Part shown: in pieces, positions 12,961 to 25,200 of the stretch | How positions within the stretch are numbered: the stretch's first letter is position 1 | Layout: every line of letters begins with the position of its first letter | From: Lingula anatina | Taxonomy: Eukaryota; Brachiopoda; Lingulata; Lingulida; Lingulidae | Direction: 5' to 3' | DNA length: 64,000 bases | Assembly: GCF_001039355.2 (NCBI RefSeq) | Contig: NW_019775662.1 | Coordinates: 180,584 to 244,583 of the forward strand | Made by a program: the position numbers and the translations under genes | Notes under the pieces: generated by a model | Database searches by the model: none | Seen by the model: the letters and a program-made list of their open reading frames with translations, nothing else | What the model was told of the DNA's origin: nothing

Positions 12961-13597
12961 ATATTGTGGGATTGATTTTTCTGCAACTCCAATGACGTTT
13001 TTGTTGTGCGTTGGAAAAAAAGGCGATTTAAGATTTTGCACTAGTAAGTGTTAATGACAAACATTTTCACCATAAATTTAATTGGAAATCAATATGTTGA
13101 GGCTTAAAAGTCTTTTTTCATGAACCCAAGCTGTTACTCTTTTGTTCCAGTTACGTTAAGTATATACTCTGCAGCCATAGATACTTTTACACGTACCTGA
13201 TTTGCCCCTTTGGTAGCATAAAACGGTTTGAAAAGGCTCCTTACATTATTTAGCAGAGGGATTGGATTAGTCACAAATACTTCAATAGTTTTCTAGGTTT
13301 GTTTCTCTTGGCAGTAAAATAATAACCCGATAAAAAGGAATCATCAATAGGTGTTCTTTTGATATAGACACGATTCGATGCACACATTAGAAATACACCA
13401 ATAGCTGATCAAAAAATATAGAGTTTAATTGTAAATCAATCCATTATTTCATTTACAGATGTCCAAGATATCGATGTAAGTATTGACAACTATACCCTTC
13501 ACCATTCGCTCAAGGCCACCTTCGTTCTTTAATCAATTTTGTTCACAAAAACATAACGCTGTCTAAAAAGTGTTTTTTGTTATCGTCTACGGAGGAG

Positions 13598-13606
13598 TAT
13601 AAGAGG
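13598..13606 (+). promoter_or_regulatory. TATA box of the plus-strand lectin gene
   Basis: TATAAGAGG lies 73 bp before the ATG at 13671. The same nonamer precedes both minus-strand first exons (54818-54826 and 55427-55435), so it is kept in all three copies. Confidence 0.65.
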
Positions 13607-13670
13607 TGTTGTTGATGGGTGTGACTGGCATTGGATACCACAATAGCTGTGAGCAGAAATCAAATGCAAC

Positions 13671-13728
13671 ATGGTGCTGAAACGATTCCTTGTTTGTGAT
13701 GTCCTGCTGTGTTTGATTATATTCAAAG
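13671..13728 (+). CDS. Signal-peptide exon, plus copy
   Basis: Encodes a 19-residue hydrophobic leader ([19 protein letters not shown]) and ends in phase 1 at a GTATGT donor. The next exon starts GT ACA ACC after an acceptor at 15914. Near-identical leaders occur at 54704-54761 and 55313-55370 on the minus strand. Confidence 0.85.
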
Positions 13729-16700
13729 GTATGTCTATCCATATGACGTTATTATCATCATGTTTGCTTGATAAACTGTAGTTAAACACATGTATCAATA
13801 GCCAAGGCACATTGGATTCGAAATCTGCCGAATACCCCAAAAGTATTTGGTATCACGGGACAAATTGGCCCGCCTGACATCAGGTGTGTTTTTTTGTCAA
13901 GTTGTGAGCCATGAGGCATTACATTCTCACCCCCCCCCCCCAAAAAAAAAAANNNNNNNNNNNNNNNNNNNNNNNNNNNNNNNNNNNNNNNNNNNNNNNN
14001 CCCCCCCCCCCCAAAAAAAAAAAAACAAAAAAAAAAATGACTGTCACCCACAATTGTCAGAGGTCACATAGGCCGGCTGGGCATTTTTGGATTTAAGGTT
14101 TTAATTTTTTCGGTGTACCAAAAGTAAAGAAAGTAGAATCATGAAATTTTCATTTTCTGAAATATTTCTTATAACCCGAAAGGGAAAATAAAACTACGTT
14201 TAAATTGCTCTGTTGAATAATTGAAATGAAGGTGAGTGGGAGACACCTGAAAATAAATTTGAATGATACCGAAAGTGTAAGATAGTATAACCATGATAGA
14301 AACCCTTTTAGCCAAATGACAATTATTGAAGGTAAGGCTGTTTAAGGGCTGTAAAAATTCCATGTGAACATGGGAGCTCCCACCCACCCAAAAATGTATG
14401 AGGACTAAAAATATGGTGATGAATGTTTTGAACTGAATGACAACTTTAGGAGATGTATATTTGTTTCAGTTGGAATCAATTGTAGAGCAAGATTGTAAAA
14501 GAAAGTCATTATGTTCAAAATCTAATATTTGTAACAGCTGTAGCCCTAAACACATTAATTGCGTGTCTTATAGAAGGCCCTGTCGCACCTGCGTACAAGA
14601 GGTACGAATGTGAACGAAACGCCAAAAAAGCGTCAGGCATACGTTAAATACGCTAATCGATTGTTACAGATTCGTTCAATAGGTTACTTGTTTGCGACCA
14701 TTGTATTCCTCATGGGCTACAAGACCAGCTATATCGGTCACCGTAAGAGAAACGTACCATATCGTTTTAATGTCATTCTACCGTGTGCCTATTTAAGCTA
14801 TTGCGTATTTGTAACGTATGACTTAGACTCTCCTACCTGTATACGCTGAAATATTTTGAGCATTCTCAAAATATCTTATCTCCCTCTGCATATGCGAACG
14901 TACACCATAATAACTCTTCGTTTTGGCCAAAAATTGGATTTTCCTGGAAAAAACGGCAATTTTCCCGTACTAAACAATGGTCAACGACCCCATTCCTGCA
15001 TTCAAAGTTAATCCAGGTTTTTTTCCTAAACGTACGGTTTTTTGTTAAACTCTCTTAAGAGATTTTAACTGACGGAGCTCTCTCTGACATTGCAAAGTCA
15101 CTGGTGACCTACTTAAAACCGCGGGAAAAGCAGACAACAACAACACTATATAAGATTCATGAGATATATTCGTCTTTTTGTTAAAAATGCATTTATATCC
15201 ACAATGTGTGCCATTCTGGGCTTTTCGTTATCCGACGCACTGTACAAAAACTCGCAACTTACGTCTGCGTCTGCACTAATGCGTTTGGCGCCATGTTATT
15301 TTGGTCTCGAATGAACGCGAGAATCCGCGTGACACCATTACTTCATTAGCAACGAATGCCTCGAAAAAAGGCATCGAAAGCCCTATTGACAAGCACAGAT
15401 TTTAGTTTTCCTACAATAACGGCCGTTTTAGTGATAAAATACAATAGAATATATTTCCATGCGTTGTTTACAATGTATTTCATGCGGAATTTTGAATCTC
15501 AAAGGAAGAGTTATTATTGCTTTAACCTTCACGCGCCAAGCGTACACGACGTAAGTCTACGAGACCCATGCGTTTGTCTGCGTATTTGTAAATGTTTTAA
15601 TACAATAAAGACTTCTTGTGACGGTCTTAGGTAGTACAACGCTGTCCTCAATGCTTTATTACGAAGCGACATACAATGTAAGCGTACTGCGGAGAAATGT
15701 CATGAATGTGCAATGTGGGATAAGATCTTTTTTCCGAATTCATATATTATTTTAGGCATCAGCTATTCATGTACTTTCCATTTGTTAGCTGCAGGTACTA
15801 GTGCCTGGATCCGCTTTCACCGGCTTTGACTAAGTGACTATATATCGTTAATCTGATATGCCTTTTATGTGGCACATCTTGCATGTTTTCAAATGTTCTC
15901 TTGTTATATTACAGGTACAACCGCAAGCCTTCTGGGGTTTTGGCCTCTCCACAGTAACACACTCGGTGCAGATAGAAGCGGCAATGGTAATGATGCGGTT
16001 CTTAATGATGTCCGAACGTCCAGTTATCTGGACAGCTATCTCACTTGGTATCGCAGCAACGCTCGCCTGACCATAGCTAATGGAGGACGATACGTGATGA
16101 CTGGGTCGTTTAGTATCATAAGTAAGTATCGGAGACAATCTGTTACATTTTTCAATACTGTACAGTTGTTGCGTGTTTCTTTCAAGCACTAAAATGTCTT
16201 GAAGCCTGTTTCACATTGGTACAAAATGCGGTACTTAAATGCATATATGTCGCAGGCTGATATTACAGAAAAAATAATTTAGTGATTTAGTTTAAAGGGG
16301 TGATTAAGGTAATTTTCGTCCTCTGACTCCCGAGTCCTGTACACTAATCATTATGTGCACTAATCATTGTACACTATATGAACACTAATCATTATGATCA
16401 TAAACTAATAAACGTGTTTAAAAAATCCTTTACTTTCTCAATGTAAACTCTTTAGTTTCTTATCCAACTGTCAGAAGAAACAGCCAGGGGCGGATTCAAG
16501 ATTATTTGAAGGGGGCGGGGGAGGGGGGGGCGGTGATGCAAAGCCGACCCTTCCCCCGACCCTTGAAAGGCCCAGAAAAATTTTTGTCCCATATGGCACG
16601 GTTTAGAACTATGGTTCAGCTAGTCAAAATTCTAATTTAAAGAGGGAACCATTGGTGTGAGTTATTTAGAAATCGAAGGGACCCCCTGCCCCCCCCCTCC

Positions 16701-19700
16701 CCAATCCGCCACTGAACACCTATACTGGATAATCATCCAACATGACGCAAGCTATACGCTTGTGATCTAGCATGATACAAAGGTAAAAATGAAGCTAAGA
16801 TTACTAAAACCATTCACAATGGCGAGACACCATTGATGAAAAATCACCAAAAAGGTGAGATACCTTGTTTTCCGAACGACCTCCCCCCCAACCCACGTAA
16901 TTCATTTTTTCTCTCCCTGCACTAAGAACTGATGAAGGTCACTTGTTGGCTGAAAAAAAACTCTAACAATTAAAATTATTTTCAAGATGTATCAAAAATA
17001 GTCACGAAACCTACGATTGTGGTTATAATGTTTAATTATAATTAAACAATAAGTTTCCTACAATCTTAAATTTGCTTAATACTGATGATCAAAAGATAAA
17101 AAAGCAGCGTATCATGAATTTTTACTATTTTTATGATGATATTCACTAAATATTTCTGCTGTGATACTTTTTAAATTTCCATCTCGCCTAGTTAGATTTT
17201 AATGTTGCCCAGACATACTGTATGTTAATTTGGACTAGGCAGAAGCTACATGTACATAGTAATAGCAGATCGGCCCAAGTCTCCTTTTCCTGTTTTCTCC
17301 CAAACTACAACGATATGTTGACAACTGATAAGTGTTAGCAATACCTTAGGGCAGTGGAAAGAGAATGCCCGTAGTTTGAATTTGATTATACCTGTAAAAA
17401 GGTTAATTTGAATGCTTTTTTAAGCTTTCGGAAATTTCAGTAAAGCTTTGGCATCTGTGACAGGTATCATATACTGTAAACAATAGGATGGCAGGAATTC
17501 TTAACGCAGTTGATAACCTCGGTGCACCCAAAGACGGCGATTCCCACCAACCTCGTTTTTTTTATATTTTTCTAAAATAATTATTATTACAGAATATAGT
17601 ATATAAAGAGATTCTTTAAATCGAATATTCTTATCTCTTATCATGGTTCAATAATTGATGTAACGGGTATCAGCTAGTTGAAATTTTCATGCAGCCTAGG
17701 CCGATTTGAAATTGGCCTAGGACAGATTAAAAAATGAATGGATTTCAATCTGGCCTGCGGCATATATATCGTAACACCAGCCGTTATAGATTGTAGTTAA
17801 AAGTTTGTATTTACTGTATCATTTTTTGTAGAAAGTTCAATAATTTATTGATTTAGCAAAATGTCGGACTAGTACTTTAATTGTCTTGTCCGGATGAAGT
17901 AGATTTTATTATAATCCAGTTGGGATCAAGCCACGACATTTGAGTTACGGCAACGGCGATAATGACGACTTTGTCATATTCCAATATGACGGTGGATTTA
18001 CCCTCTCTCTCGACACAAAGAAGTACGGCATAACAGCAGTGACGTCATCGGTGTCCTGTCCCGTGCAACTGGCGACATCTGGTGGGTACAACCAGCGTTA
18101 ATTTATTTCAAAAGCAATAGTATGTGGCGTAGAACAGAAAAAAATGAAACCGGGAAAAAACACAAGCCAATGATTCGCCTTTTTGTCGTTTTCAATGCAT
18201 ACTATTCACTTTTTTTACTCAGCTGTGTTATCCTCAGCGACCAGAAAACATACCATCCGTTTACTCCAGTTTTCAGTATTTTATTGCAACTATGTGTAAA
18301 ACGTTTAAATAAACCGATTTGGACCGTACAATTTACCAGAAATACATCGCAATACAGGTATGAACTGTGCACACGCTTTAATATATAAGCAATAAAAGAA
18401 TTCACCAAGTTCTAAGATATTTACGTATTATGACACGTCAGGTCGCAAATATACAGGCACAATATAGATACTAGTATTTTACAAGAAAAATGCAAGATTT
18501 TTAGCCATATATAGCAAAGACAATTTTTGTTGCGCTGTTTTGTTTATTAACCGTAGAAATCTACAATTTCATTCCAGGGAATACTGCAATTTTTACTTCG
18601 GATTCCTGGCTATTTTTGACTTACGACGAGCCCAATCAGGTGATGACTCTACGCTACGGCACCAGTACGTCATCTTTGACCGCAGCGACATTTACCTCCA
18701 TTGTGGGACCGTTTGAAATGTCCGGAGACATTATCATAGGTATACAGCATTGGTCAAAAAGGTTGTCCCACCCCCATTTCCATGTACTTTTATTTTAAAA
18801 ATGATCACCTCACAGCTGTGAGCTGTTAGAAATAGTGCTTTTTATTACGGATACCGTGTCTAACATGATTAATGATTAAAAAAATACAAAATAGTGGTGA
18901 CAATATACACATTTTATACCATTTAGTAAAATTTATAAGAGGTACCCCCTCAAATCGACTGTTTCACTGTGACTTCTACAGATGTAAAGAAATGTCTATA
19001 AAATTGAAAAGGCGCCATCAAATGTCACCAAATTCACACACAATTAGCATTAGGGTGTGCTCGTTAAAGATCACGTGCCTAACAGCATGTGCGTCTACCG
19101 CGTACTGCAATTATCTCCTGTAGACGGCGCGACAAGCCTTCAACATGGGTAACAATTCTGTTATGTGGGATATTGTCCCATTCATCCTAAAGAGCGTGGC
19201 GGAATTGGTCAAGATTATTTAGGAATAGGTACTCCTCTGCAATGCACATTCCAATTTATGCCACAGGTGCTCAGTAGGATTAATATCAGGACTCAAAGAC
19301 GGTTGTCCCATCCTCAGAGCCCTGTGTTTCTGCAACAAATCGTTTGCCAGACGAGAGCTGTGAGCAAGTGCGTCGTCACAATGAAGCCAGTAATATCCCT
19401 GAAGTCACCTCTTGCAAATGGAGTGAGATTTCTGTTGAGAATGTTACATCAAAATGCCCTTGTTACGTTTTGTTCCAAAAGGAACAATGTACTAATACCA
19501 TGGGCTTGGAATGTTCTCCAAATGCGGATTGATCTAACACCTCAGGCGATATTATCCTGCACGCACCCTTCCAAGAGGCATTTTTTAACATGTCTATGGA
19601 CCCTCTTTGACCATCGATGGGATACAAGAAATAATTTGATTCTGCATCAAAATCAACTTCCTTCCAGTGATGGATGGCCAGGTTCAGGTGCCTGTGGGAT

Positions 19701-20408
19701 CACTGAACGTAGCATTCTCAGCTGATATCTCATTCCATCTTCAAGAACTGACTTTGGGGTTAACTTCAGGCTTTATCATGACTGCACACTTGCTCACACC
19801 TCTCGCCTGGCAACTGTTTGTTGAAGAAACATAATGGTCTAAGGATGGAACCACCATCTTTGAGCCCTGATATCAAACTTACTAATCAACTGTGACATGT
19901 ATTGGAGTGTGCAATGCAAAGGAGAACCAACCCCATAAAAACGTGGACCAACTCCCCCAACTTGTTTAAGAAGAATGGGACAATATCCCACAAAACAGAA
20001 TTGTAACCCGTGTTGAAGGCTTGTCGCGCCGTCTACAGGAAATAATTGCAGTACGCGGTAGACACACACGCTGTTAGGCACGTGATCTTTAATGAGCACA
20101 CCCTAATGCTAATTGTGTGTGAATTTGGTGACATTTGATGGCGTCTTTTTAATTTTATAGTCATTTCTTTACATCTTTAGGAGTCACAGTGAAACAGTCG
20201 ATTTGAGGGGGTACCTCTTATAAATTTTACTAAATGGTATAAAATATGTATATTTTCACCACTATTTTGTATTTTTTAAACTATTAATCATGTTAGACAC
20301 GGTATCCGTTATAAAAAATACTATTTCTAACAATTAACAGCTGTTAGGTGATCATTTGTAAATAAAAGTACATGGAAATGGGGGTGGGACAACCTTTTTG
20401 ACCAATGC

Positions 20409-20457
<49 letters not shown>

Positions 20458-21767
20458 GACATTTTATATGGATTTTTTCCAAATCATTTATCATCATTTT
20501 TTTCTATTTTGCTGACTGATAAATGAAATGAAAATATTAAAATCGTGTTTTAATAGCCTTTTATTATCTCTTTGGTGTCATTATGACATAAGTTCATTAA
20601 TTGAATTCGCCTGTGAAGCAATAAAAAATGCATTGCCTATTTTGAGTCATACACCAACCATTTGAAGTGATATTTTGGATCTCCATATTTCCAAGTCTTC
20701 TGTAAAAGAGTTACAAGCCCCACAAAGGACCCTCATGTCAGTGTCTAGTCACAGGAACGGTTGCTGTTACGCCTGACATCGTCTGGCTGCTACCAGGACT
20801 CTCAAGCGGCAGTGGATTTTTCGAAATAGGTTTTGAGAGTTTTGTCTGGATTGACATTCCAGGTATCGGTCAAAACTTGTCCATTTGGTTCAGTTTTATT
20901 GTAGGACATGTAGCCCGTGGATTTGGCAAGTAATGACGTACCCACATATTGTCTATGTGGTTCAAATATGGCAATTTTGATGACCAATGTAGCTGCTCAT
21001 TCCCTTGGTTCTGTAAGTTATCTGCTATAAAATGCTCTGTGTGATCCGAAAATCTCATGGGGCAACCTAAATTTGTCCCAAAGGTACCCCCTATCAAACG
21101 ATAGTCAAGTGGTTCAGATCAAGTACAAGTACCCAGAAACGGTCATGGTCCCCAATTCATTAGAGAAACAGACGACGCTGTTTTGCAGTTTACAGTGGCT
21201 TCCTCACAGGTCGTCTTGTATTCTAGCCTGCTAAAACCTGTTAGGTGTTTGCTAAGGGCCTTGAAATACGCGTTTAAGTGGCAATTTGTCCCTCATTTTT
21301 AATTGACTGTGAGGTTTCTGTTTAATTGCAGCAGCATATCCGGAAGGAGACTGGGTCCTGTACCCTGGTGGTAAGATGTCGATACATTGGATGTGGCCTC
21401 TGTGTAGGTACATCGGTCTGGGCATTCCTCTATAAAACTGTGCGGACCGTTCCATGTGACACAATAATCCCCCTGGCAATATCTCTATTTTTTTGCGCCA
21501 TTCTGTCACGGGTTTACAGTTCAGTAAAACACTGCTTAACTTATTTTACGTACTGCAAAACCGGTCGCTTGCATGCAAAGTTTCAAATCTTTCTGTGCGG
21601 TAGATGCCGACATATGGATACTTTTTTGACAGAACCATGCTGCACCAAAGCCAAGCTTTGACCAGCCCAAAGGAGCACTACCCAATTAAATCACTGCATA
21701 TTACACAATGTAGCAGTGCAACCTAGGCATATCCTTGAAACTGAAATATTCCATATTAAATGTCAAG

Positions 21768-21802
<35 letters not shown>

Positions 21803-22256
21803 ATAAATAAGCACGAATTGAATACATGTTCCTTGCGCAAGTTTCCTTACGATATCTATACTCGATGTCACTATAAGGAATGTGTGGACGGCCCAAAAAT
21901 GTCACCGTACACGTGCAGAGTGCTCAATTACACTGTGTGGCTGTTTTTCGTTTCAATTTGTTTTTTGCTTGTTTATCTGTTTGTTTGTTTGTTTGTTGGA
22001 TTGTATTGTTCTTTGCTTTGTTTTGTTTTGTTTTGTTTTCACCCATCCCATCAAGATAAGATGTATGAAGTCCATAACATATATTGCATGCATTCACTTG
22101 TTTTTAGGAAGGCAATATACAGGAGGCTGCGGCGAGATTCCTACCAATAACCGCTTAGAGGGATACATAAGATGCGTGTATATATTTGATACATTGATTA
22201 CCACGTCCGAGGCGGCCACAGCCATGGATAAATGTATTGCGCAAGACTACACAGGT

Positions 22257-22298
<42 letters not shown>

Positions 22299-25200
22299 AT
22301 GCATGTGTGCACGTTTTGGCATTCACAATGCGTACGTGTGACTAATACCAATTTATTTCCTCGAATACCAATTTATTCCCCTCTACATGTAGTTAAATAG
22401 CGCCATATAACGTCAAATTAGACATTCATTCCTCTGCAAAAGTCACAGTGATGGGTGGAAAGCGGATAAAAATGTTCTTTTGAATTTTGTGAATGTAGGC
22501 CTATCATTCTTTGATCAAGATGAACTAATCAGTGCAGTAAAACTATTAAATCATGTTCATGGTCAGACTCAGTAAACCAGTGTGCCAGTGGACCATGTCA
22601 AAATGGCGGGACCTGCACAGACGGGCTGTTTTCCTATTCATGTGCCTGCGTTTCTGGATTTAGCGGAACCAGCTGCGAAAATGGTAGGTAAATTGCACAC
22701 ACACGCACACAAACACGCACGCGCATGTGTTTGACCATTCTTCCAGAGCAAGACAATGAATTCACTCCGCAAAACAAGTCTTTGTAAAATAATATAAACA
22801 AACATTTTACATGTTAATCAAAGGAACTCGTTATCCAGTGTTGATAATGCAAGCAGGATTGTGCTCTAAAAAATAAAAAATGATGTTCTGTCTCTCCAAT
22901 ATCACATCTGTAAGTTATCGCCTGCTGATTTTCATATTACCACTATGCCAGCACTAACGCAACCAACGACCACGCAGGCACCAACGACTGAAGCAGCAAC
23001 TACACAGGCACCAACGACTGAAGCAGCGACTACGCAGGCACCAACGACTGAAGCAGCAACTACGCAGACACCAACGACTGAAGCAGCGACTACGCAGGCA
23101 CCAACGACTGAAGCGGCGACTACACAGGCACCAACGACTGAAGCAGCGACTACGCAGGCACCAACAACACAAGCAGCCACTACGCAGGCACAGACAACGA
23201 CCCAGGCCTTCACTACCAGTAACCCAAGTAAGTATTTTATGCTATAACTACGAAGTGTTAATGGATAAAATCATAGATCAATCGGAACTTCAACTTGTTG
23301 AAAAAATCTTTCTATCGGACTATGCTCCCATGTTAGATTCGTACTGGTTTTGACGTTAACAACAAATCTCTAATATTTGACCAAACAAGGTGATGTGCTT
23401 CATAGTTTTACATTTTACATTTGGATAAGTGTGAATACAAATCGGCAGCGTGCGGAAACAAAATGTGTTTCCGATCGGTGTGATCTTTCTCTGTTGCGCA
23501 GTGGAGACAGTTGAGTTATATGCTTAGTGCAGTGCTCATGTTATTTGAGCAAATCTAAAACCAGAGTTACTTTTTGCAAGTCAATATTTCGGTATCTAAT
23601 GAGTGTCCGAAATGTCCTTTATAAAAGAAACGTCTTGCAATTGCAGCTGCCCTGCAGTAAAATTCAGTTCGAAGCTGAGCTTGTGAATACCCGAGCCACG
23701 ATTATCATTTTAAGTGTACATGTATGTATATGTTTCCTTACTGGAGTTCCCAACGCAATTGTTTTATTTCACAGACTTACCCCCCTCAGACGGCACTGTC
23801 TGTCCGAGCGGCTGGTCCTTTGGACGCCAGTACAGTTGTTATCAGTTGCTATTTGACCGCACTGACCATTACGACTACAGAAAGGGCTGCACTGAACTAG
23901 GGGGCTACCTCGCTGTGGTGAATTCCCGGGAAGAGCAAGATCATGTCATTCAAATCTTGAACGTAGGCAATTTCTATCTTTCTACCTCCTTCCCTCCATC
24001 TCTCTCTATTCCTCCATTCATCCCCCATTCTCTGTCTCTCTCTTTCTTTCCTCTCCGCGTCTGAGTGTTATATTTCTTCATTTGTAAAATACTTCACCTG
24101 TTGTCGCCGTGTGTAAATTAAGTCATCTTTTCGTTCACGTGATATATGTTAGTCTACCGCCTTCGCTAGAGCGTATAAATAGTTTAGCTTTCAGATCAAT
24201 GAATAATTTAATATCTTTGTTGGATTTCTAGAATTTTTCTTCTCATTGCCTATTTTGTCTAACGATTGTAAAAAAGAAACTGGCTTGGATGGCTCAGGAT
24301 AAAAAAATGATTGAGTCGATTGACAGGATCGCACACGCACGCACACACGCACGCACGTTGAAACATGTATACGCAAACATACATTGTAGACAAGTTCACA
24401 GAAATAGTGATTTTTAAGAACATGTTTAGTTGTCTACAGTAATGCAACAAAAGCGTCATTCCTGATACCAATCCCATGCACACTAATCACACACACAAGT
24501 TTAATATAGAACGTGTTGTTTTCAGTATAATACATCAACAAGCGACGTGATATCAGGGATGTTCGACCCATCCTATAGCCTGGTATATACTGGAGAAGAC
24601 GGCTCCTATCTGTCGTACTCTTACTGGGATGCCGGAAACCCGGACACCAGTGGGCTGAAGACACGGGTGCTGTTTAACAAGACCTCCAACTTCAGCTGGA
24701 TTAATGCAGAGATGAGTGGGGGACCTAATAGAGCTCTTTGTGAAATCAACGGCGGTATGTATGCACCTCTTTCTCGGGACTTTAAGGTATTTTTACTTTT
24801 CACTTCTGTCTACTGGATTGGACCCAAATTTAACAAATTTTCATTTCCACATACAAAATAAATAGATAGATTTAAGTAAAATAAAATAAAATAATAAAAC
24901 AAATTGAAAAAAATATAAATTTAATTAGATAAAAATAAGAATGGAACCCTTTGAAATTAATGACTGCAACCTTGTCTGTTTTTCTAGGATTTGACGGCTG
25001 TTTCAATAATCCAACAACCTACCGAGTCAAAGTATCGCATGCTCGGCTCATGAACAGCCTTCAGTGTATAGAGTACTGCCGTGGTCAGGACATCCCCAAG
25101 GCTGCAGTGTCCGGTGCAGACTGCTACTGTGTGGTCAGTCAACCAACTGGGAAGCAGTCCCCAAGTGATTGTGCCTTAGGTTGCCCTTACAACCCCGTCC

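Larger units (their letters stand above)
15915..22254 (+). other. LamG/concanavalin A-like domain, plus copy (exons 2-5)
   Basis: Exons 15915-16121, 17920-18081, 18578-18739 and 22108-22254 together encode one jellyroll. LamG_3-type features in order: [19 protein letters not shown] near the start, FSI...IKPR strand, [36 protein letters not shown] (the usual tyd...l.vNG strand), IIIG|RQYTGG and [18 protein letters not shown]. Splicing 18739 directly to 22108 preserves the IIIGRQYTGG strand, which is also how copy B reads. Ligand unknown. Confidence 0.75.

Noticed and set aside
13847-14096. Open frames running through the N gap
   Set aside because: They are made of homopolymer and N translation only.
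14575-15650. CpG-richer segment starting GGCCCTGTCGCACCTGCGTAC that looked like a DNA transposon end
   Set aside because: I could not find a matching inverted end, and the open frame at 15356-15634 has no recognisable transposase motif.
19165-19725. 186-codon plus-strand open frame
   Set aside because: It lies antisense across the Tc1-like element and matches no protein; the sense of the element is minus.
21332-21370. A 39-bp in-phase mini-exon in the plus lectin gene ([13 protein letters not shown]) between acceptor CAG and donor GTAAGA
   Set aside because: It has no counterpart in copy B, and skipping it restores the IIIGRQYTGG strand typical of LamG domains, so it was left out of the model.
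22952-23190. Regular repeats that could suggest a CRISPR-like array
   Set aside because: Units are contiguous, have no unique spacers, and encode a Thr-rich protein stalk in a eukaryotic gene.
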